Assembly (NCBI GenBank): GCA_025464795.1 | Contig: JAODNB010000254.1 | Location: 1 to 23,326, forward strand | Origin: Frankiales bacterium | GTDB taxonomy: Bacteria > Actinomycetota > Actinomycetes > Mycobacteriales > SCTD01 | Length of the DNA: 23,326 nt | Direction of reading: 5' to 3' | Part shown: positions 14,689 through 21,597 of the stretch, one piece after another | Position numbering within the stretch: the stretch's first letter is position 1 | How the letters are laid out: every line of letters begins with the position of its first letter | Notes under the pieces: model-generated | What the model saw: only the letters and a program-made list of their open reading frames with translations | What the model was told of the DNA's origin: nothing | Database searches by the model: none | Position numbers and translations under genes: made by a program

Positions 14689-15905
14689 GAGGGGTTCCTT
14701 TGGGGGGCGCTTGCGGTGGTCGTCAGCTCTGAGGCGCGGGCGCGGGCCCACGTCTCTGTGTTCAACACCTCGACCAGTGTCGGACGTTCCCTGAGCTCGT
14801 GCTCGTCCACGACACGGGCGACCGTGTCGACGATCGCGGCGAACTCGAGCCGACCCTCCACGAAGGCCTGGACGCAGACCTCGTTGGCCGCGTTCAGCGC
14901 TGCCGGCGCGGTCCCGCCCGTGGTTCCGGCGGCCCGGCAGAGCGCAATGGCGCCGAAGACCTCCTCGTCGACCGGTTCGAAGGTCCAGGTGGCCGCCTCG
15001 GTCCAGTCGACGGCCTTGGCTGCACCAGGTACGCGCTCGGGCCAGCCGAGGGCGAGCGCGATGGGCAGGCGCATGTCCGGGGGGCTGACCTGAGCGAGCG
15101 TGGACCCGTCGACGAACTCGACCAGGGAGTGGATCAGGGACTGCGGGTGCACGACGACCTCGATGTCGTCGTACGGCACGTCGAACAGCAGGTGCGCCTC
15201 GATGACCTCCAGGCCCTTGTTGACGAGGGTGGCGCTGTTGATGGTGATCACCGGTCCCATGTCCCAGGTGGGGTGCGCCATCGCCTGCTCGGGAGTGATG
15301 CCCCGCAGGTCCGTCCGCCCGCGGAACGGGCCACCGCTGGCCGTGAGGACCAGCTTGCGGACCTCCGGCCGGCTGCCGCCGCGCAGGCACTGCGCCAGCG
15401 CGCTGTGCTCGCTGTCGACGGCTCGGATCTGGTCCATGTACGGGGTCACGAGCGGCCCCCCGGCCACCAGGGACTCCTTGTTGGCCAGGGCCAGCACCCG
15501 ACCTGCCTCGAGGGCGCTGAGCGTCGGAGCGAGCCCCACGGAGCCCGTGATGGCGTTCAGGACCGTGTGGCAGGGCCACGCCGCGAGCTCGGTGAGCGCG
15601 TCCGGCCCGGCGAGGATCTTCGGGACCGCGAACTCGCCGGCGCTGAAGCCCTTCGCCTGAGCAGCCGCGTAGAAGGCCAGCTGGAGGTCCTGAGCCGCGG
15701 TCGCGCGCGCGACCGCCACGACCTCGACACCGAGCTCGAGGGCCTGCTCGGCCAGCAGAGCGACGTTCCCCCCACCCGCTCCCAGTCCGACGACCCGGAA
15801 GCGGTCGGGGTTCGCCCGGATCACGTCGATCGCCTGGGTGCCGACGGAGCCCGTCGACCCCAGCAGCACGACGTCGCGAAGGGTCACTCCTCCATCATCG
15901 CGCAC
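14685..15905 (-). CDS. dxr: 1-deoxy-D-xylulose-5-phosphate reductoisomerase
   Basis: First committed MEP-pathway step: NADPH-dependent rearrangement and reduction of DXP to MEP. The 406-residue length fits. N-terminal NADPH site is VVLLGSTGSVGTQAIDVI. Conserved blocks are ALANKESLVAGG, VDSEHSALAQCL (metal site), TASGGPFRG (flexible loop), HPTWDMGPVITINSATLVNKGLEVIEAHLLF, VVVHPQSLIHSLVEFVDGS and AALNAANEVCVQAF. The start is uncertain: GTG 15905 gives MRDDGGVTLRD, whereas GTG 15887 gives MTLRDVVLLG, closer to typical N-termini, but GGAGGA then sits directly against the start codon. It heads the dxr-rseP-ispG set and is divergent from the ABM-domain gene. Confidence 0.96.
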   Translation of the reverse strand: MRDDGGVTLRDVVLLGSTGSVGTQAIDVIRANPDRFRVVGLGAGGGNVALLAEQALELGVEVVAVARATAAQDLQLAFYAAAQAKGFSAGEFAVPKILAGPDALTELAAWPCHTVLNAITGSVGLAPTLSALEAGRVLALANKESLVAGGPLVTPYMDQIRAVDSEHSALAQCLRGGSRPEVRKLVLTASGGPFRGRTDLRGITPEQAMAHPTWDMGPVITINSATLVNKGLEVIEAHLLFDVPYDDIEVVVHPQSLIHSLVEFVDGSTLAQVSPPDMRLPIALALGWPERVPGAAKAVDWTEAATWTFEPVDEEVFGAIALCRAAGTTGGTAPAALNAANEVCVQAFVEGRLEFAAIVDTVARVVDEHELRERPTLVEVLNTETWARARASELTTTASAPQRNPS

Positions 15906-15946
15906 CCGTGCTGTAGGAAGTGCTCCACCGACCCTCTGGAGGACCT

Positions 15947-16243
15947 GTGCTCGTCGTCATCGCCCACCTCAACGCCAAGCCCGAGTCCCGGGACCTCCTC
16001 GCGAACGCTCTGGCCAAGGCCGCGGCCGCGAGCCGTGGCGACGCCGGCTGCCTGTCCTACGTCTTCACGTCGGACCTCGAGAACCCGAACCATTTCATCT
16101 CGGTGGAGACCTGGACGGACCAGGCGTCTCTCGACGCGCACTTCACGATGCCGCACCTGGCTGAGCTGTTCACCGTCGCCGGGGACGCCCTCGACGGAGC
16201 CCCCGACATCACGACCTACGAGACCGACGGCCCCAAGGGCTGA
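15947..16243 (+). CDS. Small ABM-domain (antibiotic biosynthesis/quinol) monooxygenase family protein
   Basis: A 98-residue cytosolic protein of the dimeric alpha-beta ABM fold (YgiN-like). Diagnostic features are the N-terminal strand VVIAHLNAKPESRDLLANALAKAAAASRGDAGCLSYVFTSD, the NHFISVETWTDQASLDAHFTMPHLAEL block and a short tail. Members act as cofactor-independent monooxygenases, quinol-modifying enzymes or heme-degrading enzymes; the exact reaction cannot be read here. GTG 15947 is chosen over the in-frame GTG 15920 because GGAGG lies at 15938-15942 and the domain begins immediately afterwards. It converges with the flavin monooxygenase gene, with one base between the stops. It may belong to the same accessory insertion between rlmN and dxr. 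Confidence 0.85.
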   Translation: MLVVIAHLNAKPESRDLLANALAKAAAASRGDAGCLSYVFTSDLENPNHFISVETWTDQASLDAHFTMPHLAELFTVAGDALDGAPDITTYETDGPKG

Positions 16244-16244
16244 A

Positions 16245-18134
16245 TCAGGTCCAGACGAAGTCGTCCCGGCCCAGCCTGCGGGTCCAGGACCAGAAGTCGA
16301 CGAGCCGCCACGGGCTGAGCCCGTGCACCTCCCCGTCGGCGTTCTTGTAGAACGAGTGCTCGATGTGGGGTGAGGCCCACACGAGCCCTCGCATCTCCGC
16401 CTGCGACTTCTCGTAGTACGCGTCGTGGACGTCCTGCCGCGGCTCCATCGTGCGGTGCCCTCTGGCCAGTTCCTGCAGGCACTGCACGACGTACCCCACC
16501 TCGCACTCGCTGTGGAAGATGAGGCTGCCACCGCTGGCCAGGTTGGTCCCTGGCCCGTACAGCATGAAGAAGTTCGGGAAGCCCGGAACGGTCATGCCCA
16601 GGTAGGCCTTCGGACGGCTCCCCCACTCCTCGCGCAGGTCGCGGCCGTCCCGCCCGGTGATGCGCAGCGGCAGCAGGATCTCGTTGGCTCGGAATCCCGT
16701 GGCGTAGACCAGAACGTCGGCGGGATAGGCGATCCCGTCGTTGTCGACCACGCGGTCGTGCTCCAGGCGGGCAACGCCTGAGGTCACCAGGGTCACGTCG
16801 TCCCGGGTCAGGGTCTTCAGCCACGAGCCGTTGTCCTGCAGGGTCCGCTTGCCTGTCGGCGGGTAGGTCGGCACGACCTTTGCGCGCAGGTCCTCGTCGT
16901 CCCCGACCTGGCTCACGATCCAGTCGGTGAACATCACGCGCGTCAGGTCGTTGATCTCGCTGACCGAGTGCTCCTGGTCCTCCCACGTCGGATCGACCCT
17001 GGCGGTGATGAAGCCGCCGTCGCAGCCGGGCCAGAAGATGAGGAAGCGATACCAGCGGCCGTAGAAGGGCAGGTGCCTCAGCGCCCATTGCACCCCCGGG
17101 CCGACCTTGTCGTGGTAGCTCGGGTTCGGGAACATCCACTGGGGCGTCCGTTGGAAGACGGTGAGGCTCTTCACCCGGTCGGCGATCGCCGGCGCGACCT
17201 GGAAGCCGGTGGCACCTGCGCCGATCATCACGACGTCCTTGCCCGTGAGGTCGACGTCGTGCTCCCAGCGCGCCGTGTGGAAGGCCGGCCCGTCGAAGGC
17301 TCCCTCGAAGTCGGGTACGTGCGGGCGGTTCAGCTGGCCGACGGCGCTGATGACCGCCCGAGCTGTCAGGGAGCCGGTCGTGGTCCGGACGTCCCAGGTC
17401 GCGGTCTGCTCGTCCCAGGCCGCGCTCAGCACCTCCGTCCCGAAGCGGACGTGCTCAGCCACGCCGTGCTTGTCCAGGACGGCCTGGAAGTACGCCTGCA
17501 GCTCCGGCTGCTGGGCGAAGAACTCCGTCCACGAGTCGGACGGCTCGAAGCTGTAGCAGTAGAAGTGGTTCCCCACGTCGACCCGTGCTCCGGGGTACCG
17601 GTTCTCCCACCACGTCCCGCCGACGCCCTCGTTCTTCTCCACGACGGTGTACGGGATGCCCGCCTCCTGAAGGCGGATCGCAGCGAGCAGGCCCGACATG
17701 CCGAGCCCGATGACGACGACCGGCAGGTCCAGTGGCTCACCCGAGACAGCCCGCGGGTCGGTGCCGTCGAGCTCCATCTCCTCCAGGAGCATGGGAACGT
17801 ACTCGTCCGGGACCTCCTCGCAGACGAGCCAGCTCATCATCCGATGCAGCAGCGCCGGCTCGATCGGGTCGGGCTCAGGGCAACCTCGGTCGCGGTAGTC
17901 CGTGATGATCGTCAGCGCCAACGCCCGGGCGGCGGCCTTGTCCTCCTCGGACATGTAGCCCTGGACCTCGTTGAGGAACAGCCCCTGCGGCCTGAGCGGT
18001 CCGTCGAGGATGCTCGCGTCGCCGCTCATGTGCACGCACGAGAGCAGGAGGGTCGGGATCGACACGTCCTCGAGGGCCTGAGCGATCTCCTCGTCAGAGG
18101 AGCTGAACGGCTGACCGGCGGGCGGGTTGCGCAT
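16245..18134 (-). CDS. Flavin-containing Baeyer-Villiger-type monooxygenase (HAPMO-like)
   Basis: FAD- and NADPH-dependent monooxygenase of 629 residues, predicted to insert oxygen into ketones or aldehydes to give esters. FAD-binding GLGMSG is at 143-148, GGTWWENRYPGARVD at 172-186, and the Baeyer-Villiger fingerprint F-x-G-x-x-x-H-x-x-x-W appears as FDGPAFHTARWE (280-291). The NADPH-binding Rossmann motif GAGATG is at 305-310; a C-terminal ATG motif (YATGFRANE) follows. The N-terminal extension of about 135 residues before the FAD motif and the overall length resemble 4-hydroxyacetophenone monooxygenase; the substrate is inferred only to class level. ATG 18134 is chosen over the upstream in-frame start at 18152 because a promoter-like -10 ends seven bases before it. 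Confidence 0.88.
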   Translation of the reverse strand: MRNPPAGQPFSSSDEEIAQALEDVSIPTLLLSCVHMSGDASILDGPLRPQGLFLNEVQGYMSEEDKAAARALALTIITDYRDRGCPEPDPIEPALLHRMMSWLVCEEVPDEYVPMLLEEMELDGTDPRAVSGEPLDLPVVVIGLGMSGLLAAIRLQEAGIPYTVVEKNEGVGGTWWENRYPGARVDVGNHFYCYSFEPSDSWTEFFAQQPELQAYFQAVLDKHGVAEHVRFGTEVLSAAWDEQTATWDVRTTTGSLTARAVISAVGQLNRPHVPDFEGAFDGPAFHTARWEHDVDLTGKDVVMIGAGATGFQVAPAIADRVKSLTVFQRTPQWMFPNPSYHDKVGPGVQWALRHLPFYGRWYRFLIFWPGCDGGFITARVDPTWEDQEHSVSEINDLTRVMFTDWIVSQVGDDEDLRAKVVPTYPPTGKRTLQDNGSWLKTLTRDDVTLVTSGVARLEHDRVVDNDGIAYPADVLVYATGFRANEILLPLRITGRDGRDLREEWGSRPKAYLGMTVPGFPNFFMLYGPGTNLASGGSLIFHSECEVGYVVQCLQELARGHRTMEPRQDVHDAYYEKSQAEMRGLVWASPHIEHSFYKNADGEVHGLSPWRLVDFWSWTRRLGRDDFVWT

Positions 18135-18141
18135 GGCTCGG

Positions 18142-18173
18142 ACGGTACACACCTTCGCAGAAGTGTCTACCGT
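18142..18173 (-). promoter_or_regulatory. Predicted leaderless promoter of the flavin monooxygenase within an imperfect palindrome
   Basis: On the minus strand TAGACA (complement of 18164-18169; 5 of 6 to TTGACA), 16 bases, then TACCGT (complement of 18142-18147; TANNNT) lie seven bases before ATG 18134. This predicts a leaderless mRNA, and no Shine-Dalgarno sequence is seen. The same bases form an imperfect palindrome: ACGGTA (18142-18147) pairs with TACCGT (18168-18173), and inside them ACACCTTC faces GAAGTGT around GCA. A repressor bound here would cover both promoter hexamers. Confidence 0.5.
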
Positions 18174-18207
18174 GACGCCCCAGCGGCCATCTTGTTCTGC
18201 CAGGCCG

Positions 18208-18243
18208 GTATCCGATCGGATACCTCCGTACCCGATCAGGTAC
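18208..18243. promoter_or_regulatory. Tandem palindromic operators, consensus GTAyCCGATCrGrTAC
   Basis: GTATCCGATCGGATAC (18208-18223) is a perfect palindrome, extended by one G/C pair to 18 bp at 18207-18224. GTACCCGATCAGGTAC (18228-18243) is the same motif with one mismatched pair between its arms. Their centres (18215/18216 and 18235/18236) are exactly 20 bp apart, about two helical turns, so two dimers would bind the same face of the DNA. They lie 74-109 bp upstream of the flavin monooxygenase start, in the 154-base gap after rlmN. The spacing and symmetry fit a TetR- or GntR-type regulator (inference). No regulator gene is visible in the window. Confidence 0.7.
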
Positions 18244-18288
18244 GGGGCTCAGCAAGACATGCGGTTACCGGGGGGCCAGCCGGGAGAG

Positions 18289-19341
18289 CTACTCCAGGGC
18301 GGCGAGCTGGCCGCAGGCGCCGGCGATCTCGCGTCCGCGGGTGTCGCGCACGGTCGCGTTGACCCCAGCGTCGCGGAGCCGGCGGACGAACTCCTGCTCG
18401 ACCGGCTTGGGAGAGGCGTCCCACTCCGACCCGGGTGTGGGGTTCAAGGGGATCAGGTTGACGTGGACCAGCTTGCCCTTGAGCCGCTTGGCCAGCATGT
18501 CGGCCCGCCACGGCTGGTCGTTCACGTCACGGATGAGGGCGTACTCGATCGACAGCCGCCTGCCGGTCCTGCGGGTGTACCCGAAGGCGGCCTCGAGGAC
18601 CTCACGCACCGGCCATCGGGTGTTCACGGGCACCAGGGTGTTGCGGAGCTCGTCGTCCGGTGCGTGCAGGGACAGCGCGAGCGTGACCTGCAGGCCCTCC
18701 TCCGTGAACCGCTTGATCGCGGGGACCAGTCCGACGGTGGACACGACGATGTTGCGCTGCGACATGCCGAGACCGTGCGGGGTCGGGTCGACCATGCGCC
18801 GCACCGCCGCGACCACCCGGTTGTAGTTGGCCAGCGGTTCGCCCATCCCCATGAAGACGACGTTGGTGACCTTCTCGCCCGCCCGGACCACCTGGTCGGT
18901 GATCTCGGCCGTCGACAGGTTGCGAGTGAGGCCGCCCTGTCCGGTAGCGCAGAAGGGGCAGGCCATGCCGCAACCCGCTTGGCTGCTGACGCACACCGTG
19001 GTGCGGCCCGGGTACCGCATCAGCACGGACTCGACGAGGGTCCCGTCGTGGGCCCTCCAGAGCGTCTTCTTCGTCGCACCCTCATCGCAGTCGACCACGC
19101 GGAGCTGCGTGAACAGCTCAGGCATGAGGTCGTCGAGCTTGTCACGCAGAGAACCCGAGACGTCGGTCATCTGCTCGCGGGTGTGGCCGGCGAAGTAGTG
19201 CCGAGACAGCTGCTCCGCGCGGAACGGCTTCTCCCCCAGCTCGGCCAGCCGGGCCCGGCGCGCGGCCGGGTCGAGGTCGGCCAGGTGCTGCGGAGGCATG
19301 CCCTTCTTGGGGGCGTCGAAGACGAGCGGCAGAGGGATCAC
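18289..19341 (-). CDS. rlmN: Dual-specificity 23S rRNA/tRNA (adenine C2)-methyltransferase, radical SAM
   Basis: Radical-SAM enzyme that methylates C2 of adenosine in 23S rRNA (A2503, E. coli numbering) and in some tRNAs (A37). The 350-residue length is typical. The [4Fe-4S] motif C-x3-C-x2-C is GCGMACPFC (C124, C128, C131). C343 near the end (GACGQL) is the conserved methyl-carrying cysteine, and C117 (TVCVSSQ) aligns with E. coli C118. VFMGMGEPLANYNRV, LALSLHAPDDELRNTLVPVN and VNLIPLNP are further family blocks. The start is GTG 19341; a TACGCT -10-like hexamer (complement of 19351-19356) lies nine bases before it, and no clear Shine-Dalgarno sequence is present. The 38-base gap to cdsA contains a tandem repeat. 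Confidence 0.96.
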   Translation of the reverse strand: MIPLPLVFDAPKKGMPPQHLADLDPAARRARLAELGEKPFRAEQLSRHYFAGHTREQMTDVSGSLRDKLDDLMPELFTQLRVVDCDEGATKKTLWRAHDGTLVESVLMRYPGRTTVCVSSQAGCGMACPFCATGQGGLTRNLSTAEITDQVVRAGEKVTNVVFMGMGEPLANYNRVVAAVRRMVDPTPHGLGMSQRNIVVSTVGLVPAIKRFTEEGLQVTLALSLHAPDDELRNTLVPVNTRWPVREVLEAAFGYTRRTGRRLSIEYALIRDVNDQPWRADMLAKRLKGKLVHVNLIPLNPTPGSEWDASPKPVEQEFVRRLRDAGVNATVRDTRGREIAGACGQLAALE

Positions 19342-19356
19342 AGTGAGCCCAGCGTA

Positions 19357-19380
19357 CGGGCGGTTCCTCCGGGCGGTTCC
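19357..19380. repeat. Tandem 11-bp direct repeat between cdsA and rlmN
   Basis: CGGGCGGTTCC occurs at 19357-19367 and 19370-19380 with a two-base spacer (period 13). On the minus strand each copy begins GGAAC, the -35 core of several actinobacterial ECF sigma factors. From the upstream copy, GGAAC is followed after 17 bases by CGTACG, close to the rlmN start. It may be part of the rlmN promoter or a replication-slippage duplication. The last base of the repeat overlaps the cdsA stop codon. Confidence 0.6.
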
Positions 19381-20240
19381 TAGGGGAGAGGCACGAAGGC
19401 GGTGAGGAGCAACCAGGCGATCGGTGCGGTCGGCAGCAGGGAGTCGAGCCGGTCCATCAACCCGCCATGACCCGGCAGCAGCGTGCCCATGTCCTTGATG
19501 CCGATGTCCCGCTTCACCATCGACTCGCCCAGGTCGCCGAGCGTCGCGCTGGCGACGACCGCCAGACCGAACAGCACGCCCTGCCAGGCGGGCTGGTCGA
19601 ACAGGGTCACGAAGAAGACGGCACCACCCAGGGCACAGGCCAGGGTCGAGCCCGCGAAGCCCTCCCAGGACTTCTTCGGCGAGACCGAGGGCGCCATCGG
19701 GTGCTTGCCGAACAGCACCCCGGCTGCGTATCCACCGACGTCGCTGCAGATGACGGTCGAGACGAACGCGGTGATCCGGTCAGCGCCGTCCGACGGGACC
19801 GTCATCAGCGCCGCGAAGCCGATGAGGAACGGCACGTACGTCGCCGTGAACACTGATGCCGTGAAGTCCCTGAGGATGCCCTCGGCCGGGTCAGCGAGAC
19901 GCCAGAGCAGGCAGCCGAGGACGGTGAGCGCAAGGCCGAGGAACAGCTCCGTGGAGCCGTACCTGTAGGCCGCGACGACGGTCGCCGCTCCACCGACGAG
20001 GAGCGGAGCCATCGGTGGCTGCGCGCCGAGGGAACGGAGGGCCTTCACGATCTCACTGGTGCCCATCGCCGCCGCAAGAGCGACGATCACGATGAAGGTC
20101 CACTTGTACGGCGAGTAGACCGTGCCGAGGATGAGACCGCCCAGGCTGAGACCGACCGCGATCGCCGCCGGGAGGTTGCGTCCGGCCCGACTGGTCTTGG
20201 GTGCGGCTTCCGTGGTCGCGACGTCGGGAAGGGTAGCCAT
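19380..20240 (-). CDS. cdsA: Phosphatidate cytidylyltransferase (CDP-diglyceride synthase)
   Basis: Integral membrane enzyme that makes CDP-diacylglycerol from CTP and phosphatidic acid, the branch point of phospholipid synthesis. The 286-residue protein has a short cytosolic N-terminus (TLPDVATTEAAPKTSRAGRN) and about seven or eight hydrophobic helices. The C-terminal family signature SMVKRDIGIKDMG...PGHGGLMDRLD (about 240-266) carries the conserved K-R, K-D, H-G-G and D-R-x-D residues. ATG 20240 overlaps the frr stop by one base (TGATG), so it is probably translated with frr. This position after frr is conserved in actinobacteria and many other bacteria. Confidence 0.96.
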   Translation of the reverse strand: MATLPDVATTEAAPKTSRAGRNLPAAIAVGLSLGGLILGTVYSPYKWTFIVIVALAAAMGTSEIVKALRSLGAQPPMAPLLVGGAATVVAAYRYGSTELFLGLALTVLGCLLWRLADPAEGILRDFTASVFTATYVPFLIGFAALMTVPSDGADRITAFVSTVICSDVGGYAAGVLFGKHPMAPSVSPKKSWEGFAGSTLACALGGAVFFVTLFDQPAWQGVLFGLAVVASATLGDLGESMVKRDIGIKDMGTLLPGHGGLMDRLDSLLPTAPIAWLLLTAFVPLP

Positions 20241-20797
20241 CAGACCTCGAGGAGCTCGGCTTCCTTGTGCGACAGCAGCGCGTCGATGCGGTTGACGTAC
20301 TGGGTCGTGAGCTTCTCGAGCTCCTTCTCCGCGCGGTCGACGTCGTCCTCTCCGGCGTCGCCGTCCTTCTTCATCTTGTCGAGCTCGTCCTTGGCCTTGC
20401 GACGGATGTTGCGGATCGAGACCTTCGCGTCCTCGGCCTTGCTGCGCGCGACCTTGATGAACTCCTTGCGGCGCTCCTCCGTCAGCTGCGGGAACACCAC
20501 GCGGATCAGGGTCCCGTCGTTGGTCGGGTTCACCCCGAGGTCGGAGTCGCGGATGGCGCGCTCGATGACACCGAGCGATCCCTTGTCGTACGGGGTGATC
20601 ACCGCCATGCGGGGCTCCGGGACCTGCAGCGAGGCGAGGCTCAGGATGGGGTTCATCGTCTCGTAGTACTCGACCACGAGGTGGTTGAACATCGCAGCGT
20701 TGGCGCGGCCGGTGCGGATCCGGGAGAAGTCCTCCTGGGCGACCGCGACGGCCTTCTCCATGCGCTCTTCCGCGTCGAAGAGCGACTCGTCGATCAT
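20240..20797 (-). CDS. frr: Ribosome recycling factor
   Basis: Cytosolic protein that, with EF-G, splits post-termination ribosomes. The 185-residue length is exactly typical. The protein begins MIDESLFDAEERMEKAVAVAQEDFSRIRTGRANAAMF, has the insertion domain around VITPYDKGSLGVIERAIRDSDLGVNP, and ends with the long charged helices (EERRKEFIKVARSKAEDAKVSIRNIRRKAKDEL). The frame is open for 38 further codons upstream within pyrH, but ATG 20797 is the start: GGAGG precedes it by a normal distance and it overlaps the pyrH stop as ATGA. Both ends therefore overlap neighbours, giving a tightly coupled pyrH-frr-cdsA unit. Confidence 0.97.
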   Translation of the reverse strand: MIDESLFDAEERMEKAVAVAQEDFSRIRTGRANAAMFNHLVVEYYETMNPILSLASLQVPEPRMAVITPYDKGSLGVIERAIRDSDLGVNPTNDGTLIRVVFPQLTEERRKEFIKVARSKAEDAKVSIRNIRRKAKDELDKMKKDGDAGEDDVDRAEKELEKLTTQYVNRIDALLSHKEAELLEV

Positions 20798-21516
20798 GTG
20801 CTTGCCTCCGAGCTCACGAGGGTGCCGATCTTCTCGCCCGCGACGGCGCGGGCGATGCCCTTCTCCGCGAAGATGTCGAACACGACGAGGGGAAGGTCGT
20901 TGTCCATGCACAACGAGATGGCGGTGGCGTCGGCGACCTTCAGCCGCTTCTCCAGCACCTCGGCGTAGGACAGGTGGTCGTACCGGACGGCGTCCGGGTT
21001 CTTCTTCGGGTCGTCGTCGTAGACGCCGTCGACCTGCTTGGCCATCAGGACCGCCTCGGCCCCGACCTCCAGGGCGCGTTGGGCGGCGCAGGTGTCGGTC
21101 GAGAAGAACGGCACGCCGAGGCCGGCGCCGAAGATCACGACCCGGCCCTTCTCGAGGTGCCGGATGGCCCGCCGGGGCACGTACGGCTCCGCGACCTGAC
21201 CCATGGCGATCGCCGTCTGCACGCGGGTGTCGATGCCCTGCTTCTCCAGGAAGTCCTGCAGCGCCAAGCAGTTGATGACCGTGCCGAGCATGCCCATGTA
21301 GTCCCCGCGGGGGCGGTCCATGCCCTGCTCGGTGAGCTCAGCACCCCGGAAGTAGTTGCCACCGCCGACGACGACCGCGACCTGGGTGCCCTGCCGCACG
21401 ACCTCCGCGATGCCGACGGCGATCGCGCGGACGGTCGGCGGGTCTACGCCCATGCTGCGCCCACCCGCGAAGGCCTCACCAGAGAGCTTCAGCAGCACCC
21501 GTCGGTACTCGCTCAT
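20794..21516 (-). CDS. pyrH: UMP kinase (uridylate kinase)
   Basis: Hexameric bacterial UMP kinase that phosphorylates UMP to UDP with ATP; member of the amino-acid-kinase fold. Its 240 residues include LLKLSGEAF (ATP phosphates), VAVVVGGGNYFRGAEL (GGGNYFRG at 51-58), the UMP-binding region DRPRGDYMGMLGTVINCLAL, and KQVDGVYDDDPKKNPDAVRYD near the nucleotide site. The start ATG 21516 gives the usual MSEYRRVLLKLSGE; an AGAGGGG lies about 11 bases upstream, slightly far. A strong hairpin separates the gene from tsf, so a promoter of its own, or read-through, is expected. Its stop overlaps frr by four bases. Confidence 0.97.
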   Translation of the reverse strand: MSEYRRVLLKLSGEAFAGGRSMGVDPPTVRAIAVGIAEVVRQGTQVAVVVGGGNYFRGAELTEQGMDRPRGDYMGMLGTVINCLALQDFLEKQGIDTRVQTAIAMGQVAEPYVPRRAIRHLEKGRVVIFGAGLGVPFFSTDTCAAQRALEVGAEAVLMAKQVDGVYDDDPKKNPDAVRYDHLSYAEVLEKRLKVADATAISLCMDNDLPLVVFDIFAEKGIARAVAGEKIGTLVSSEAST

Positions 21517-21546
21517 CAGGCGCTGGCCCCTCTTCTGCTCGGAAAT

Positions 21547-21584
21547 GCGAAGTCCCTCAGCACTCTAGTGCTGAGGGACTTCGC
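21547..21584 (-). terminator. 18-bp perfect hairpin between tsf and pyrH
   Basis: GCGAAGTCCCTCAGCACT (21547-21564) and AGTGCTGAGGGACTTCGC (21567-21584) are perfect reverse complements around two bases; sterically the loop is probably four bases on a 17-bp stem. It begins 14 bases after the tsf stop. On the minus strand ATTTCC follows, so the T-tract is weak. It probably terminates or attenuates rpsB-tsf transcription before pyrH, or acts as an mRNA 3'-end stabiliser. Nothing else is evident in the 81-base gap. Confidence 0.85.
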
Positions 21585-21597
21585 GGAGAACGACTGC

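Noticed and set aside
14689..15579. N-terminal extension of about 300 residues on the rseP frame.
   Set aside because: It lies wholly within dxr in another frame and has no family features. The M50 protease begins naturally at GTG 14688 with a Shine-Dalgarno site and its first membrane helix.
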